From Janthinobacterium agaricidamnosum NBRC 102515 = DSM 9628 (GTDB taxonomy: Bacteria > Pseudomonadota > Gammaproteobacteria > Burkholderiales > Burkholderiaceae_D), in the NCBI RefSeq assembly GCF_000723165.1, contig NZ_HG322949.1, positions 4,930,173-4,994,172 of the forward strand: a stretch of DNA of 64,000 nucleotides, read 5' to 3'. The stretch's first letter is position 1. Each line of letters begins with the position of its first letter. Position numbers and translations under genes: made by a program. Positions 40,348 to 50,210 of this stretch are shown here, piece by piece. Under the pieces are notes generated by a model. It saw only the letters and a program-made list of their open reading frames with translations, was not told the DNA's origin and made no database searches.

Positions 40348-41241
40348 ATGGAATTACACATCCGCAATCTGTCCAAGACGTATGGCAACGGTGTGCTTGC
40401 GCTGGACAATATTACGCTGACGATCCCGAACGGCATGTTCGGCTTGCTGGGTCCGAACGGCGCCGGCAAGTCGACGCTGATGCGTACCCTGGCCACGTTG
40501 CAGGAATGCGATTCCGGTTCGGTCTTCTTCGGTGACCTCGATGTGCTCGACGACAAGGATGAAATCCGCCGCCAGCTCGGTTACCTGCCGCAGGATTTCG
40601 GCCTGTATCCGAAAGTGACCGCTTACGAATTGCTCGACCATTTTGCCGTGCTGAAAGGCTTGTCGCAACGCGGCCGGCGCCGCGAAGTGGTCGACGGACT
40701 GTTGCAGCAAACCAATCTGTTCGATGTGCGCCACCAGAAACTGGGCGGCTTTTCCGGCGGCATGCGCCAGCGTTTCGGTATCGCCCAGGCATTGCTGGGC
40801 GACCCGAAACTGATTATCGTCGATGAACCGACCGCCGGCCTCGACCCGCAGGAACGGGTACGTTTCCACAACCTGCTGTCCGACATCGGCGAAGACAAGA
40901 CCGTGATCCTGTCGACCCATATCGTCAGCGACGTGGCCGACCTGTGCGCCAACATGGCGATCATCAACAAGGGCCATGTGCTGCTGTGCGGCAAAACCCA
41001 ACAATTGATCGACGAGGCCAGCGACAAGATCTGGGCCCGGTTTGTCGATAAAAAAGACCTGGCCAGCTTCCAGCAGCGCCACGCGGTGATTTCCACCCGC
41101 CTGCTGTCCGGCCGCACGCTGGTCCATGCGTATAGCGAAACCGATCCCGGCGATGGTTTTGAAGAGGCTATCGGCGACCTGGAAGACTTGTATTTCGCCA
41201 CCATCGCCGGACGCCACCACCGCGCGCCCGATTGCGATTGA
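40348..41241 (+). CDS. ABC transporter ATP-binding protein
   Basis: 297 residues. Walker [12 protein letters not shown]-loop [10 protein letters not shown], signature FSGGMRQR, Walker [13 protein letters not shown], switch His in STHIVSD. GAGG precedes the ATG at 40348. It lies 10 bp before the permease/M1 peptidase fusion and is clearly its energising subunit. Role unknown; complexes of this type are proposed exporters or membrane-lipid/peptide processors. Confidence 0.9.
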   Translation: MELHIRNLSKTYGNGVLALDNITLTIPNGMFGLLGPNGAGKSTLMRTLATLQECDSGSVFFGDLDVLDDKDEIRRQLGYLPQDFGLYPKVTAYELLDHFAVLKGLSQRGRRREVVDGLLQQTNLFDVRHQKLGGFSGGMRQRFGIAQALLGDPKLIIVDEPTAGLDPQERVRFHNLLSDIGEDKTVILSTHIVSDVADLCANMAIINKGHVLLCGKTQQLIDEASDKIWARFVDKKDLASFQQRHAVISTRLLSGRTLVHAYSETDPGDGFEEAIGDLEDLYFATIAGRHHRAPDCD

Positions 41242-41251
41242 AAGGCTGGCC

Positions 41252-44200
41252 ATGTTTGCAATTGCATTATTTGAAGCCCGGCAACGCCTGAAATTATTGT
41301 CGACCTGGGTGTATTTCACCATGTTCCTGCTGCTGGCGATGTTGTGGATGGCCGCTGCCGGCGGCGTCTTCAAGGAAGCCAGCATCACTTTCGGCGGCAG
41401 GGTGTGGATCAACGCGCCCCGTTCGGTGGCGCTGGCCTGCAGCATCCTCGGCTGTTTTGGCGCGATGGTGGTGGCGGCGATGATGGGCCGCTCGGTGCAG
41501 CAGGATTTTGAATACTCGATGCAACATTTCTTTTTCAGCGCACCGCTGAAAAAATACCAATACATGTTTGGCCGTTTTATCGGCGCCTACCTGGTGCTGG
41601 CCGTGGTATTTTCCAGCATCGTGCTGGGCTTGTGGCTCGGTACGCTAATCCCCGGCATCGATGAGGAACGCCTCGGACCGCAGTACCTGATGACCTACGT
41701 GCTGCCGTTCGTCTATTCATTGTTGCCGAACCTGTTCATCTTCGGCGCCATTTTCTTTGTGCTGGCCGCGCTGACGCGGCGCATGTTACCGGTATATATC
41801 AGTAGCGTGGTGATGCTGATCGGCTACCTGGTGGCGCCGTCGCTGGCGAGCGACCTCGACTTCAAGACGCTGGCCGCCCTGATCGATCCGTTCGGCACCA
41901 CCGCACTGTCGCGGCTGACCGAATACTGGCCCAGCGCCGAACGCAATACCCGCATGCTGTCGCTCGAAGGCGTGTACCTGGCCAATCGCGTGATCTGGTC
42001 GTCGTTCGCGCTGGTGGTGTTGCTGCTCGGTTATTGGCGCTTCAATTTCAGCGACAGCATGGGCGCCGACAGGCCGCGCGGCAATGGCGAAGCGCCGCTG
42101 CAACTCAGCGCGGCAGCCCGCAACACGGATGAAAAGCCGGATTTCGCGCAGCGCGGCATGGCGCCGCTGCTGTTGCAAATGACGTGGCTGAACCTGCGCG
42201 AAACCGTCAAGAACATTTATTTTGTCGTCATCGTGCTGGCCGGCGTGCTGACCATATACGCCAGCGCGGTGGACATCGGCTCGATCTATGGCACCAATAC
42301 TTACCCGGTCACCGAAAAAGTGCTGGAATTGGTCAACGCTTCGTTTTCGCTGTTCATGCTGATCATCACCACGTTTTATGCCGGCGAACTGGTATGGCGC
42401 GAACGCGAAGCCCGCATCGCGCTGATGCTGGACGCGCTGCCCGTGCCGAACTGGCTGCCGCTGCTGTCGAAACTGTTCGCGCTGATCGGCTTGCAAGCGT
42501 TGCTGACCTTGATAATGATGCTGTGCGGCATGTCCATCCAGATTTCCAAAGGCTATTTCCAGCTCGATCCCGGCTTGTATGTGGAATACCTGTTCCTGGT
42601 GCAATTGCCGTACTACGCGCTGATCGCGGTGCTGGCGATGACGCTGCAAGTACTGATCAACCACAAATACCTGGCGTTCTTCGCGATGATCTTGTACTAC
42701 ATCGCCACCCTCACCTTCGGCGCGATGGGTTTGGGCGATCCGATGATCTTGTACGGCAGCATGCCCAGCTTCATGTATTCGGCGATGAACGGCAGCGGCC
42801 ATTTCCTGCCACGCGAACGCTGGTTCGAACTCTACTGGGGCGGCGCGGCACTGATGCTGACCGTACTGGCGCTGGTGCTATGGCCGCGCGGATCACACAA
42901 CGGCTGGCGTACCCGCCTGCAATTGGCGCGCCATGCCTTGAGCCGGCCGGTGCTGGCCAGCTTCGGCCTGGGCCTGGCCATCTTCGCCGGCGCTGGAAGC
43001 GTGCTGTATTACAATCTGCACATCGTCAACGACTACCAATCGCCGTTCCAGAAGGACGCCGAACGGGCCAGCTACGAACGGCTGTACCAACGCTACGCCG
43101 CCGTCGGACAACCGCGCATCACCGACGTCAAACTCGATGTCGACATCGTGCCGGAACGGCGCAGCCTGCTAGTCCGGGGCCGCTACCTGCTGGTTAACAA
43201 AACCGCCCAGCCGATCAATGAAATTTTCGTCCAGCAAGACAGCAGCGCCAGCACCATGCGCCTGGACTTCGGCGTGGCGGTGCAGCCAGGCATCAACGAC
43301 CAGCAACTCGGCTTCTACAGTTTTAAACTGGCCGCTCCGCTGGCGCCCGGCGCCTCGCTGGCGCTGGCTTTCACGGTCGGCTATGCACCGAAAGGCAGCC
43401 TGGGCCTGACGCTGGATACGCCGGTGATCGGCAATGGCACCTTCTTTACCAATCAGGTGCTGCCGCATATCGGCTATCAGCAGCAAGCCGAGCTGCAAGA
43501 CGTGCGCGACCGCAAGAAACACGGTTTGCCGGCGCAGCAAGGCGCCCTGCCACGCGACGATGCGCAAGGCCTGGCCAATAATTATGTCGGCAACGACGCC
43601 GACTGGATCAATTTCCAGGCCACCGTCAGCACCAGTCCGGACCAGACCGCGATCGCCCCCGGCACGCTGGAAAACGACTGGGTGGCCAACGGCCGCCACT
43701 ATTTCCAGTACAAGATGGATAAACCCATCCTCAATTTCTATTCCTTCCAGTCGGCGCGCTACGCGGTGCGCCACGAACGCTGGCAAGATGTGGCGATCGA
43801 CGTGTATTACCATCCGGGCCACGAATACAATCTGGACCGCATGGTCAGGGGCGTCAAGGAATCGCTGGAGTACTACAGCAAGAACTTCAGCCCTTACCAG
43901 CACAAAGTGCTGCGCATCGTCGAATTTCCCCGTTATGCGAACTATGCACAATCGTTCCCGAACACCATTCCGTTCTCGGAAGGCGTGGGGTTTATCGCCA
44001 AGGTCGACGACAAGAATCGCAAGGACATCGATTATCCGTTCTACGTGACGGCGCATGAAGTGGCGCATCAATGGTGGGCGCACCAGCTGGTCGGCGGCAA
44101 TACCCGCGGCGCCACCGTGCTCAGTGAAACCCTGGCCGAATATTCGGCGTTGATGGTGATGAAGAAAAATGTCGGCGCCGACAAGATGCGGCGCTTCCTG

Positions 44201-44824
44201 CGCTATGACCTGAATATGTACCTGATCGGCCGCACCGAAGAACATAAAAAGGAATTGCCGCTGGCCGATAATGAAAACCAGGATTACATCCATTACCGCA
44301 AGGGCAGCCTGGCGATGTATCTGCTGCAAGACATGCTCGGTGAAGACGAGGTCAATCGGGTCTTGCACGACATGCTGGTGAAATATGCGTTTGGCGGCGC
44401 GCCCTATCCGAGCGTCAACATCCTGATCGATGGCTTGCGCAAGATCACGCCGCCGCAACAGGCTTACCTGATCGACGACTTGTTTGAATCGATCGTGTTG
44501 TATGACAACCGGACGATGTCGGCCAGCACCCGCAGACTACCAGACGGCAAATATGAAGTCGTCATGACCGTGCACGCGAGCAAAGTGCATGTCAACCAAC
44601 AGGGCGAAGAAAAAGAGGCGCCGTTAAAAGACTACATCGACATCGGCGTCGACGACAAGGATGGCAACAGCCTGCTGCGCGAACGCAAGCTGATCGAGCG
44701 CAAGCAAAACAGCTACACCGTGATCGTCAGCGGCAAGCCGGCCAAGGCGGGCATCGATCCGGACAACAAACTGATCGACCGCAAGCCGGATGACAATATG
44801 ATCGCGGTCGAGATCGCCTGGTAA
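41252..44824 (+). CDS. Fusion of ABC-2 permease and M1 family aminopeptidase
   Basis: 1190 residues. The N-terminal ~590 residues carry about 12 hydrophobic segments in two ABC-2-like halves, the second starting near [19 protein letters not shown]. The C-terminal ~580 residues are a periplasmic M1 (gluzincin) domain: HEVAHQWW has the zinc/catalytic HExxH at 935-939, and a Glu at 959 in [10 protein letters not shown] is the likely third ligand, 19 residues later rather than the usual 18. The GxMEN exopeptidase motif of typical M1 enzymes is not evident ([10 protein letters not shown] lies in that position). The start at 41252 follows the ATPase gene; a longer frame upstream overlaps it. Substrate unknown. 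Confidence 0.9.
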   Translation: MFAIALFEARQRLKLLSTWVYFTMFLLLAMLWMAAAGGVFKEASITFGGRVWINAPRSVALACSILGCFGAMVVAAMMGRSVQQDFEYSMQHFFFSAPLKKYQYMFGRFIGAYLVLAVVFSSIVLGLWLGTLIPGIDEERLGPQYLMTYVLPFVYSLLPNLFIFGAIFFVLAALTRRMLPVYISSVVMLIGYLVAPSLASDLDFKTLAALIDPFGTTALSRLTEYWPSAERNTRMLSLEGVYLANRVIWSSFALVVLLLGYWRFNFSDSMGADRPRGNGEAPLQLSAAARNTDEKPDFAQRGMAPLLLQMTWLNLRETVKNIYFVVIVLAGVLTIYASAVDIGSIYGTNTYPVTEKVLELVNASFSLFMLIITTFYAGELVWREREARIALMLDALPVPNWLPLLSKLFALIGLQALLTLIMMLCGMSIQISKGYFQLDPGLYVEYLFLVQLPYYALIAVLAMTLQVLINHKYLAFFAMILYYIATLTFGAMGLGDPMILYGSMPSFMYSAMNGSGHFLPRERWFELYWGGAALMLTVLALVLWPRGSHNGWRTRLQLARHALSRPVLASFGLGLAIFAGAGSVLYYNLHIVNDYQSPFQKDAERASYERLYQRYAAVGQPRITDVKLDVDIVPERRSLLVRGRYLLVNKTAQPINEIFVQQDSSASTMRLDFGVAVQPGINDQQLGFYSFKLAAPLAPGASLALAFTVGYAPKGSLGLTLDTPVIGNGTFFTNQVLPHIGYQQQAELQDVRDRKKHGLPAQQGALPRDDAQGLANNYVGNDADWINFQATVSTSPDQTAIAPGTLENDWVANGRHYFQYKMDKPILNFYSFQSARYAVRHERWQDVAIDVYYHPGHEYNLDRMVRGVKESLEYYSKNFSPYQHKVLRIVEFPRYANYAQSFPNTIPFSEGVGFIAKVDDKNRKDIDYPFYVTAHEVAHQWWAHQLVGGNTRGATVLSETLAEYSALMVMKKNVGADKMRRFLRYDLNMYLIGRTEEHKKELPLADNENQDYIHYRKGSLAMYLLQDMLGEDEVNRVLHDMLVKYAFGGAPYPSVNILIDGLRKITPPQQAYLIDDLFESIVLYDNRTMSASTRRLPDGKYEVVMTVHASKVHVNQQGEEKEAPLKDYIDIGVDDKDGNSLLRERKLIERKQNSYTVIVSGKPAKAGIDPDNKLIDRKPDDNMIAVEIAW

Positions 44825-44836
44825 TCGGCAGTGACC

Positions 44837-45226
44837 TCAGGCGTCGGCCGGCCGGGCCGCAAAGTTCAGCGCGACGCCCATATTGACCAGCGTTTCCAGC
44901 TCGGTCAGCGAAAAATCGATACCGGCCTGGGCTTTTTTAACATCGCCCAAGTCCAGCGCGATTTTCAGCTCGGCGACGATGCGCGGCACCGCGAAGGTGA
45001 TGCCGCGCGAACGGCATTCGGACAGATAAACGCGTATTTTTTGCGGCAACAGCAAGGGATCGCCGCGCTCGGCGATGATCACCTCAAAACCGGAATCCAG
45101 ATAGACCCGCCCCTCGCCGCGCGCATCGCCCTTGCGCCAGTCGCGCAGCGGTTCGCTGGGCAGCGCTTCGCGGATCGATTCCAGGGTCAGGTCGTCTCCA
45201 TAGACGGTCAGGGATGCGAGGGTCAT
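44837..45226 (-). CDS. Hypothetical protein, 129 aa (possibly DUF4279-like)
   Basis: 129 residues from the ATG at 45226, without signal peptide. SLTVYGDDLTLESIREALPSEP, then a KGDARGEGRVYLDSGFEVIIAERG hairpin, and helical SLTELETLVNMGVALNFAAR near the C-terminus. The pattern recalls DUF4279 proteins but I cannot be sure. No good ribosome-binding site. It is convergent with the ABC/M1 operon, 12 bp away, with no recognisable terminator between. Confidence 0.65.
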   Translation of the reverse strand: MTLASLTVYGDDLTLESIREALPSEPLRDWRKGDARGEGRVYLDSGFEVIIAERGDPLLLPQKIRVYLSECRSRGITFAVPRIVAELKIALDLGDVKKAQAGIDFSLTELETLVNMGVALNFAARPADA

Positions 45227-45360
45227 TGTGCGTGGACTTTCATGGCGAGCAAACACCGCCAGCGTGGCGGCAAACATTGGTCTGGCAGTCTACGCAAGTA
45301 AAAGGTTTGTGTCCACCGGGCAATATTTTATATCTGAAATATATTTGCGCTAGAGCAACA

Positions 45361-45392
45361 ACATGGCGGGAAGGATATGCTCCCCGCCATGT
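45361..45392 (-). terminator. Hairpin downstream of katA
   Basis: ACATGGCGGG (45361-45370) is exactly inverted at 45383-45392 (12-nt loop). It begins 7 bp beyond the katA stop. Only a TG-rich stretch follows on the minus strand, so it may be a weak terminator or a 3'-end stability hairpin. Confidence 0.55.
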
Positions 45393-45398
45393 CAGCCT

Positions 45399-46862
45399 TT
45401 ACAGCGCCACGCCGCGCGCCGCCAGTGCCGTCCGCACGCCTGCGCCGTAGGCCGGGTCGGCCAGGTCAAAGTGCGCCAGCTGACGCTGCAGGGTGTGCGG
45501 CTGCACCTGGCTTAACGGACCGGCCAGGTTGTCGAACAGGTTTTGCTGTTCCTGTGCCGGCAGCAAACGGAACAGATTGCCGGCCTGGGTGTAGTCGTCT
45601 TCCGTGCCGCGGCCATCGAAACGCCCTGCTTCGCCATGCAAAGCCAAGGTCCCTTCGCCATGGCCCAAGCCTTGCGGACGGCTGCCGGCCGCTTCGACGG
45701 TGGCGTAGTTTTGCGCCGCGCCGCCGTTATTGATCGCCATCGCGCCATCGCGCTGCTGGTTGTGGAATGGGCAGCGCGGCGCATTCACCGGCAAGTGCTG
45801 ATGGTTGGTGCCGACCCGGTACAACTGGGCGTCGTGGTAGGCGAACAAACGGCTTTGCAACATTTTGTCCGGCGAATAAGACATGCCCGGCACCGCATTG
45901 GCCGGCGACAAGGCTGCCTGTTCGACTTCGGCGTGGTAATTGGCCGGGTTGCGGTTCAGTTCGAACACCCCGACCGGCAGCAGCGGGAAATCCTGGTGCG
46001 GCCAGACCTTGGTCAAGTCGAACGGATTCCAGCCGGTACGCGCTTCCCATTGCGCCAATTGTTCTTCGGTCGCCACTTGCAGCTTGACATCCCATTGCGG
46101 GAATTCTCCGCGTTCGATCGCGCCGAACAAGTCGCGCTGCGCGTAATCCGGATCGGCGCCAGCCAGCCGGCCCGCTTCGGCCGCGCTCAGGTTCTTGATG
46201 CCTTGGCGGGTCTTGAAATGCCATTTGACATAGACTCGCTGGCCATCGGCATTGATCAGGCTGTAAGTATGGCTGCCAAAACCGTCCATGTGGCGGTAGC
46301 CGTCCGGCGTGCCACGGTCGGAAAACAGCATGGTCACCTGGTGCAGGCTTTCCGGCGCCTTGCTCCAGAAATCGAACATCATTTCAGGCGACTTCAGATT
46401 GCTTTGCGGATCGCGCTTCTGGGTGTGGATAAAGTCGGGGAACTTGATGCCATCCTTGATAAAAAATACCGGCGTATTGTTGCCGACCAAATCCCAGTTG
46501 CCTTCTTCGGTATAGAAACGCAGCGCGAAGCCGCGTGGGTCGCGTTCGGTATCGGCGCTGCCGCGTTCGCCGCCCACGGTCGAAAAGCGCGCGAACGTCG
46601 CGGTCTGCTTGCCGACTTCGCTGAACAGCCTGGCCTTGGTGTAGGCAGTGATATCGTGCGTCACGGTGAACGTGCCGTAGGCGCCGGATCCCTTGGCGTG
46701 CACCACGCGCTCAGGAATCCGCTCGCGATTGAAATGCTGCAATTTCTCAATCAGGTGGAAATCTTGCAGCAGCAATGGACCGCGCGGGCCGGCGCTGACA
46801 GAGTTTTGATTGTCGGCAAGCGGGATGCCGGATGCGGTGCTGAGTGGTGGCGGTTTGCTCAT
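45399..46862 (-). CDS. katA: Monofunctional heme catalase
   Basis: 487 residues, small-subunit clade 3-type catalase without the C-terminal flavodoxin-like domain of large enzymes. Distal His in RIPERVVHAKGSGAYG, distal Asn in FYTEEGNWDLVGNNTPVFFI, proximal Tyr in PDKMLQSRLFAYHDAQLYR. No signal peptide, so cytoplasmic. AAGGAA precedes the ATG. A palindrome lies upstream (46937-46970). Dismutates hydrogen peroxide. Confidence 0.96.
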   Translation of the reverse strand: MSKPPPLSTASGIPLADNQNSVSAGPRGPLLLQDFHLIEKLQHFNRERIPERVVHAKGSGAYGTFTVTHDITAYTKARLFSEVGKQTATFARFSTVGGERGSADTERDPRGFALRFYTEEGNWDLVGNNTPVFFIKDGIKFPDFIHTQKRDPQSNLKSPEMMFDFWSKAPESLHQVTMLFSDRGTPDGYRHMDGFGSHTYSLINADGQRVYVKWHFKTRQGIKNLSAAEAGRLAGADPDYAQRDLFGAIERGEFPQWDVKLQVATEEQLAQWEARTGWNPFDLTKVWPHQDFPLLPVGVFELNRNPANYHAEVEQAALSPANAVPGMSYSPDKMLQSRLFAYHDAQLYRVGTNHQHLPVNAPRCPFHNQQRDGAMAINNGGAAQNYATVEAAGSRPQGLGHGEGTLALHGEAGRFDGRGTEDDYTQAGNLFRLLPAQEQQNLFDNLAGPLSQVQPHTLQRQLAHFDLADPAYGAGVRTALAARGVAL

Positions 46863-46880
46863 GGCTGTTTCCTTGTTTGT

Positions 46881-46970
46881 TGATCGGATGAGTTGATTCT
46901 AAACAAGCGAACAACAAAGGAAAAGATAATTACTTTCATCGGATCAATAGCTATTAACAATGATCCGATG
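46881..46970. promoter_or_regulatory. Candidate katA operator: 10-bp inverted repeat
   Basis: CATCGGATCA (46937-46946) is exactly inverted at 46961-46970 (14-bp spacer containing ATAGCTATTAACAA). A third, one-mismatch copy TGATCGGATG lies at 46881-46890 just before katA. A peroxide-responsive regulator such as OxyR is conceivable, but the ATAG-spaced OxyR pattern is not clearly present. Transcription start unknown. Confidence 0.4.
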
Positions 46971-47020
46971 CGCACAGCCCATCCTCTCGGCCAGGCATAC
47001 CCGCCCTGCCCCGAGCCGTC

Positions 47021-47899
47021 TCAGGCTACTGCGCCGCGCTGCAACTCCGGCGCCGCCAACTCACCTCGCCTGCGCCAGAAATAAATTGCGAAACAAACAG
47101 ACACCAGCGCGAGTACTATGCCAAATTCATCAATAAAGTATTTACTATGACTATTTTCCTGCGTCAGCGATGTAAATAGCGTTTGAATAAATAAATTATG
47201 ACTGGCATGAAGCATGACTGCGGGCCACAAACTCTGTGATTTCAAACTGAACCAGTTAACAATGAAGCAACCGCTTATTAACATGACGGTAAAACAGCCC
47301 AACCCATACCATGCCGGGGCGCCGTTATTATAATCGCCAAAAATCAGTACCGGGACATGGTACAGGGTCCAAATGACACCCGTAAACAACGATAAATTGG
47401 TATAACTTGTGATCTTGCTCAATTGAGGCACAAGAAATCCTCTCCACCCGATTTCCTCCCCCAAAGCAGTAGACATTCCGCCAAAAATTCCAATGACACC
47501 CTGGAATACAAAATACAATGCTATAAAAACACCATGCGGAAGATTACTCCATCCTAATGATTTAGCTGTTTCCGTGACAAACTTTTCATTATAAAAACCA
47601 CCCCAGCCACAGCTCCATATAATAATATAAGTTATTGAAGAATATATTAATGGCGTCAGATAAGCCCATAAATGATATTTCGGCTCCCCCCATTGCCAGG
47701 CCAAGCCTGATATTTTAATATTAAAAATCCTGCAGGTAAGGTAAGTTGCCAACGCAGGACACCACATGATTCCATAAATGTATGTTCTAGGAAATTTCCC
47801 TGATTGAATGATCAGAAAATCGAATATTGCACCTAACGCAAAGGTGATCAATAAGAAAGTGGCAATGGTCTTGCGGATTTGATGAGCGGATTTTTTCAT
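47021..47899 (-). CDS. CPBP family intramembrane metalloprotease (CAAX protease/bacteriocin-processing type)
   Basis: 292 residues, ~8 hydrophobic segments. Conserved CPBP motifs: GEEIGWRGFL at 147-156 (catalytic Glu pair), LYHVPVL (~177-183) and HASHNLF (~231-237). Such proteases act in CAAX-like processing, bacteriocin self-immunity or signalling; no bacteriocin gene is visible here. The gene is much more AT-rich than its surroundings (long A/T tracts, AAT/ATT codons), and the last ~17 residues (RRRGELAAPELQRGAVA) revert to GC-rich host-like sequence. This looks like a recently transferred gene with a new C-terminus read from flanking DNA. Confidence 0.82.
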   Translation of the reverse strand: MKKSAHQIRKTIATFLLITFALGAIFDFLIIQSGKFPRTYIYGIMWCPALATYLTCRIFNIKISGLAWQWGEPKYHLWAYLTPLIYSSITYIIIWSCGWGGFYNEKFVTETAKSLGWSNLPHGVFIALYFVFQGVIGIFGGMSTALGEEIGWRGFLVPQLSKITSYTNLSLFTGVIWTLYHVPVLIFGDYNNGAPAWYGLGCFTVMLISGCFIVNWFSLKSQSLWPAVMLHASHNLFIQTLFTSLTQENSHSKYFIDEFGIVLALVSVCFAIYFWRRRGELAAPELQRGAVA

Positions 47900-48144
47900 T
47901 TTTCAATTAAATTAATCAAACAAGAATGCATGGTCATCAACCAGCTCCGTCAACTGCGTGGTGTTCTTGAAGGAACATGACAGCTACCCTTGCAGGCGAG
48001 TGGAATGGGCCTCTCTCACATGCCTTAATATCACTCCCCCTGAAAAAGGTTCAGCTTTTCATTGCATGAATCGATGCAATTTTCGGCTATCCGCGTTCAG
48101 GCAAGCGTTCAGGGCAGGCGGTAGCAAGGCCGCCATGGACGTTG

Positions 48145-49074
48145 TCAGCCGCTCGCGCCCGACTCGTCCTCCAGCATGTGCGCCACTTGCCGCAACCAGT
48201 CGCCGGCCTGATGGCGGTTCCACACCAGCGCCACTTGTTCGGTACATTCAAAGGCGCAATCATCGACCTGGATGCGCCGCAAACCGGTATCGGCCAAGGC
48301 AAAATCGGGCAGATACGCCAGCGCATCGCCGGCCTTGACGAAGCCCAACAGCAATTGCAAGTCGTCGCTCCAGTAACGTATCTTGCGCGGCAATTCATCG
48401 TCGCGCCAGCCGTCGGAACGCGGGCCGCGCCGGGCGCCGCAAAACAGCGAGCGCGACGGGCTGGCGAAGTCATGCCGCAACACCTCGGCGCTACTGGTGT
48501 GCAACAAGCGCTCGCCGTCCGACGACAATTGCCGTACCAGTGGATGGTTCAGACCCGCCACCAGGTGCAGCGTGACGCTGCCGAGCGGCGTGGTGTGCCA
48601 TTCCGACGACCAATGTTCAGCGCGCCCGGCGACCACCTCGCCGGTCACCAGCGCCGCATCGATATCGCCGCGCGCCAATGCGCCCAGCGCTTCTTCCTCG
48701 AACATGGCCAGCATGCGCAAGCTGCCTTGCGGATAAGCGCGCAAGGCGTTCGACAACATGTGCCCATGGCGCCACAGCAAGATCGCCGGCCCGCCGATGC
48801 GGCAATCGAGCGATGCCTTCTCGCCCATGATGTCAGTCTTGGCCTGGTCGGCCAGCGCCAGCAAGGTGGCGGCGCGGCTCAACAGCAATTGGCCGCTGTC
48901 GTTCAATACCAGTTGTTTTGCGGAACGGTCGAACAGCGGCGTGCCGAGGCTGTCTTCCAGCCGTTTCAGCGCCTTCGATACGGCCGATGGCGTCAAATGC
49001 ATTTCCAGCGCGGCGGCGCCCAGCGATGGGCGGCGCGCGGCGCTGACAAAAATGCGCAAGTCAGACAAGTTCAT
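48145..49074 (-). CDS. LysR family transcriptional regulator
   Basis: 309 residues. N-terminal winged helix-turn-helix (MNLSDLRIFVSAARRPSLGAAALEMHLTPSAVSKALKRLED), then a two-lobe periplasmic-binding-like effector domain (residues ~90-295). It is divergent from the oxidoreductase gene at 49176 with a 101-bp shared region that probably holds the LysR operator. AGGA precedes the ATG. Likely regulates the divergent gene; effector unknown. Confidence 0.9.
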   Translation of the reverse strand: MNLSDLRIFVSAARRPSLGAAALEMHLTPSAVSKALKRLEDSLGTPLFDRSAKQLVLNDSGQLLLSRAATLLALADQAKTDIMGEKASLDCRIGGPAILLWRHGHMLSNALRAYPQGSLRMLAMFEEEALGALARGDIDAALVTGEVVAGRAEHWSSEWHTTPLGSVTLHLVAGLNHPLVRQLSSDGERLLHTSSAEVLRHDFASPSRSLFCGARRGPRSDGWRDDELPRKIRYWSDDLQLLLGFVKAGDALAYLPDFALADTGLRRIQVDDCAFECTEQVALVWNRHQAGDWLRQVAHMLEDESGASG

Positions 49075-49175
49075 GATGTCCTGATGGGATACGAATAGTG
49101 AATTTAAGTTGCTTTACCGGATATCAAATGCGTCCTACCATCATACCATCCCGATTCTTTAGCGAGACCAACCCC

Positions 49176-50210
49176 ATGACGACACCGCGCAGCCTGACCC
49201 AGCGCCAGTGGATTTACCGCAAGCAGCCGCTGGCTGAAATCACTCCCGAACACTACCAGCTGGTCGAACAGAGACTCGATACCAGCCTGTCCGCCAACGA
49301 AGTGCTGATCGAGGCGCGTTACTTCAGCGTCGACCCGTATATGCGCATCGGCCAGTCCAGCAAGCCGACCTACGACAGCGACGCGCATCCGCTCGATACC
49401 GTGCAAGCGGGCACGGTGGTGGCGCAAGTGCTGGTTTCCAGCAGCCCCGCGTTTGCGCCGGGCGACTGGGTCAGCGCCTACAGCGGCTGGCAAACCCACG
49501 CCAAGGTCAATGCAGCGGGATTGACCTTGATCGACCCGCAACAAGCGCCGGTGACCACCGCGCTGGGCGTGCTCGGCATGCCCGGGCGCACCGCGTGGTT
49601 CGGCCTGACCGAGTCGGGCAAGCCGCACGCCGGCGAAGTGGTGGTGGTGTCCGGCGCGGCCGGCGCGGTCGGCTCGCTGGTGGCGCAATTCGCCAAGCGC
49701 CACGGCGCGCGCGTACTGGGTATCGCCGGCGGCGCCGCCAAGTGCGACTGGCTGCGCGACACCTTGAAACTGGACTGGGCCGTCGATTACAAGGCGTTTG
49801 CCGACGCCGACGCGCTCAGCGCCGACATCAAGCGCCTGACCGGCGGCGTCGACGTGTATTTCGACAATGTCGGCGGCATCATCACCGACGCGGTCATTCC
49901 CCTGATCAACCGGCGCGCGCGCATCGTCATTTGCGGCCAGATCAGCCAGTACAGCGGCGGCCTGGAAAATCCGCAACAGGGACCGCGCCTGCTGCACCAT
50001 TTGCTGTACCAGCGCGCCACCATCCAGGGCATGCTGGCGCGCGACTACCTGCACCGGATGGATGAAATGCGCCGCATCGTCGGCCCCTGGGTCAAGGCCG
50101 GCGAGATCATTTTCGAGGAGACCATCATCGAAGGTTTTGAACAATTACCGCACGCACTGAACTCGCTATTCGGCGGCGAGCACCGCGGCAAACTGATGGT
50201 GAAAGCATGA
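49176..50210 (+). CDS. NADP-dependent medium-chain oxidoreductase (CurA/YncB/leukotriene reductase type)
   Basis: 344 residues. MDR superfamily without zinc ligands. Rossmann motif VVVSGAAGAVGSLVAQFAK; other conserved stretches are VDPYMRIGQ, WFGLTESGKPHAG, VDVYFDNVGG, and RIVICGQISQYSG. This pattern is that of NADPH-dependent alkenal/one oxidoreductases (double-bond reductases). The ATG at 49176 gives the conserved start; an upstream frame to 49098 is unlikely. The stop overlaps the next gene by 4 bp (ATGA). Confidence 0.88.
   Translation: MTTPRSLTQRQWIYRKQPLAEITPEHYQLVEQRLDTSLSANEVLIEARYFSVDPYMRIGQSSKPTYDSDAHPLDTVQAGTVVAQVLVSSSPAFAPGDWVSAYSGWQTHAKVNAAGLTLIDPQQAPVTTALGVLGMPGRTAWFGLTESGKPHAGEVVVVSGAAGAVGSLVAQFAKRHGARVLGIAGGAAKCDWLRDTLKLDWAVDYKAFADADALSADIKRLTGGVDVYFDNVGGIITDAVIPLINRRARIVICGQISQYSGGLENPQQGPRLLHHLLYQRATIQGMLARDYLHRMDEMRRIVGPWVKAGEIIFEETIIEGFEQLPHALNSLFGGEHRGKLMVKA

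Noticed and set aside
45361..45392. Possible small RNA from the katA 3' end
   Set aside because: Only a hairpin without T-tract or internal promoter is visible; a simple 3'-end hairpin explains it.
47958..48338. 126-codon plus-strand frame downstream of the CPBP gene
   Set aside because: Overlaps the 3' end of the LysR gene antisense, Pro/Arg/Cys-rich, with no recognisable domain or start signal.
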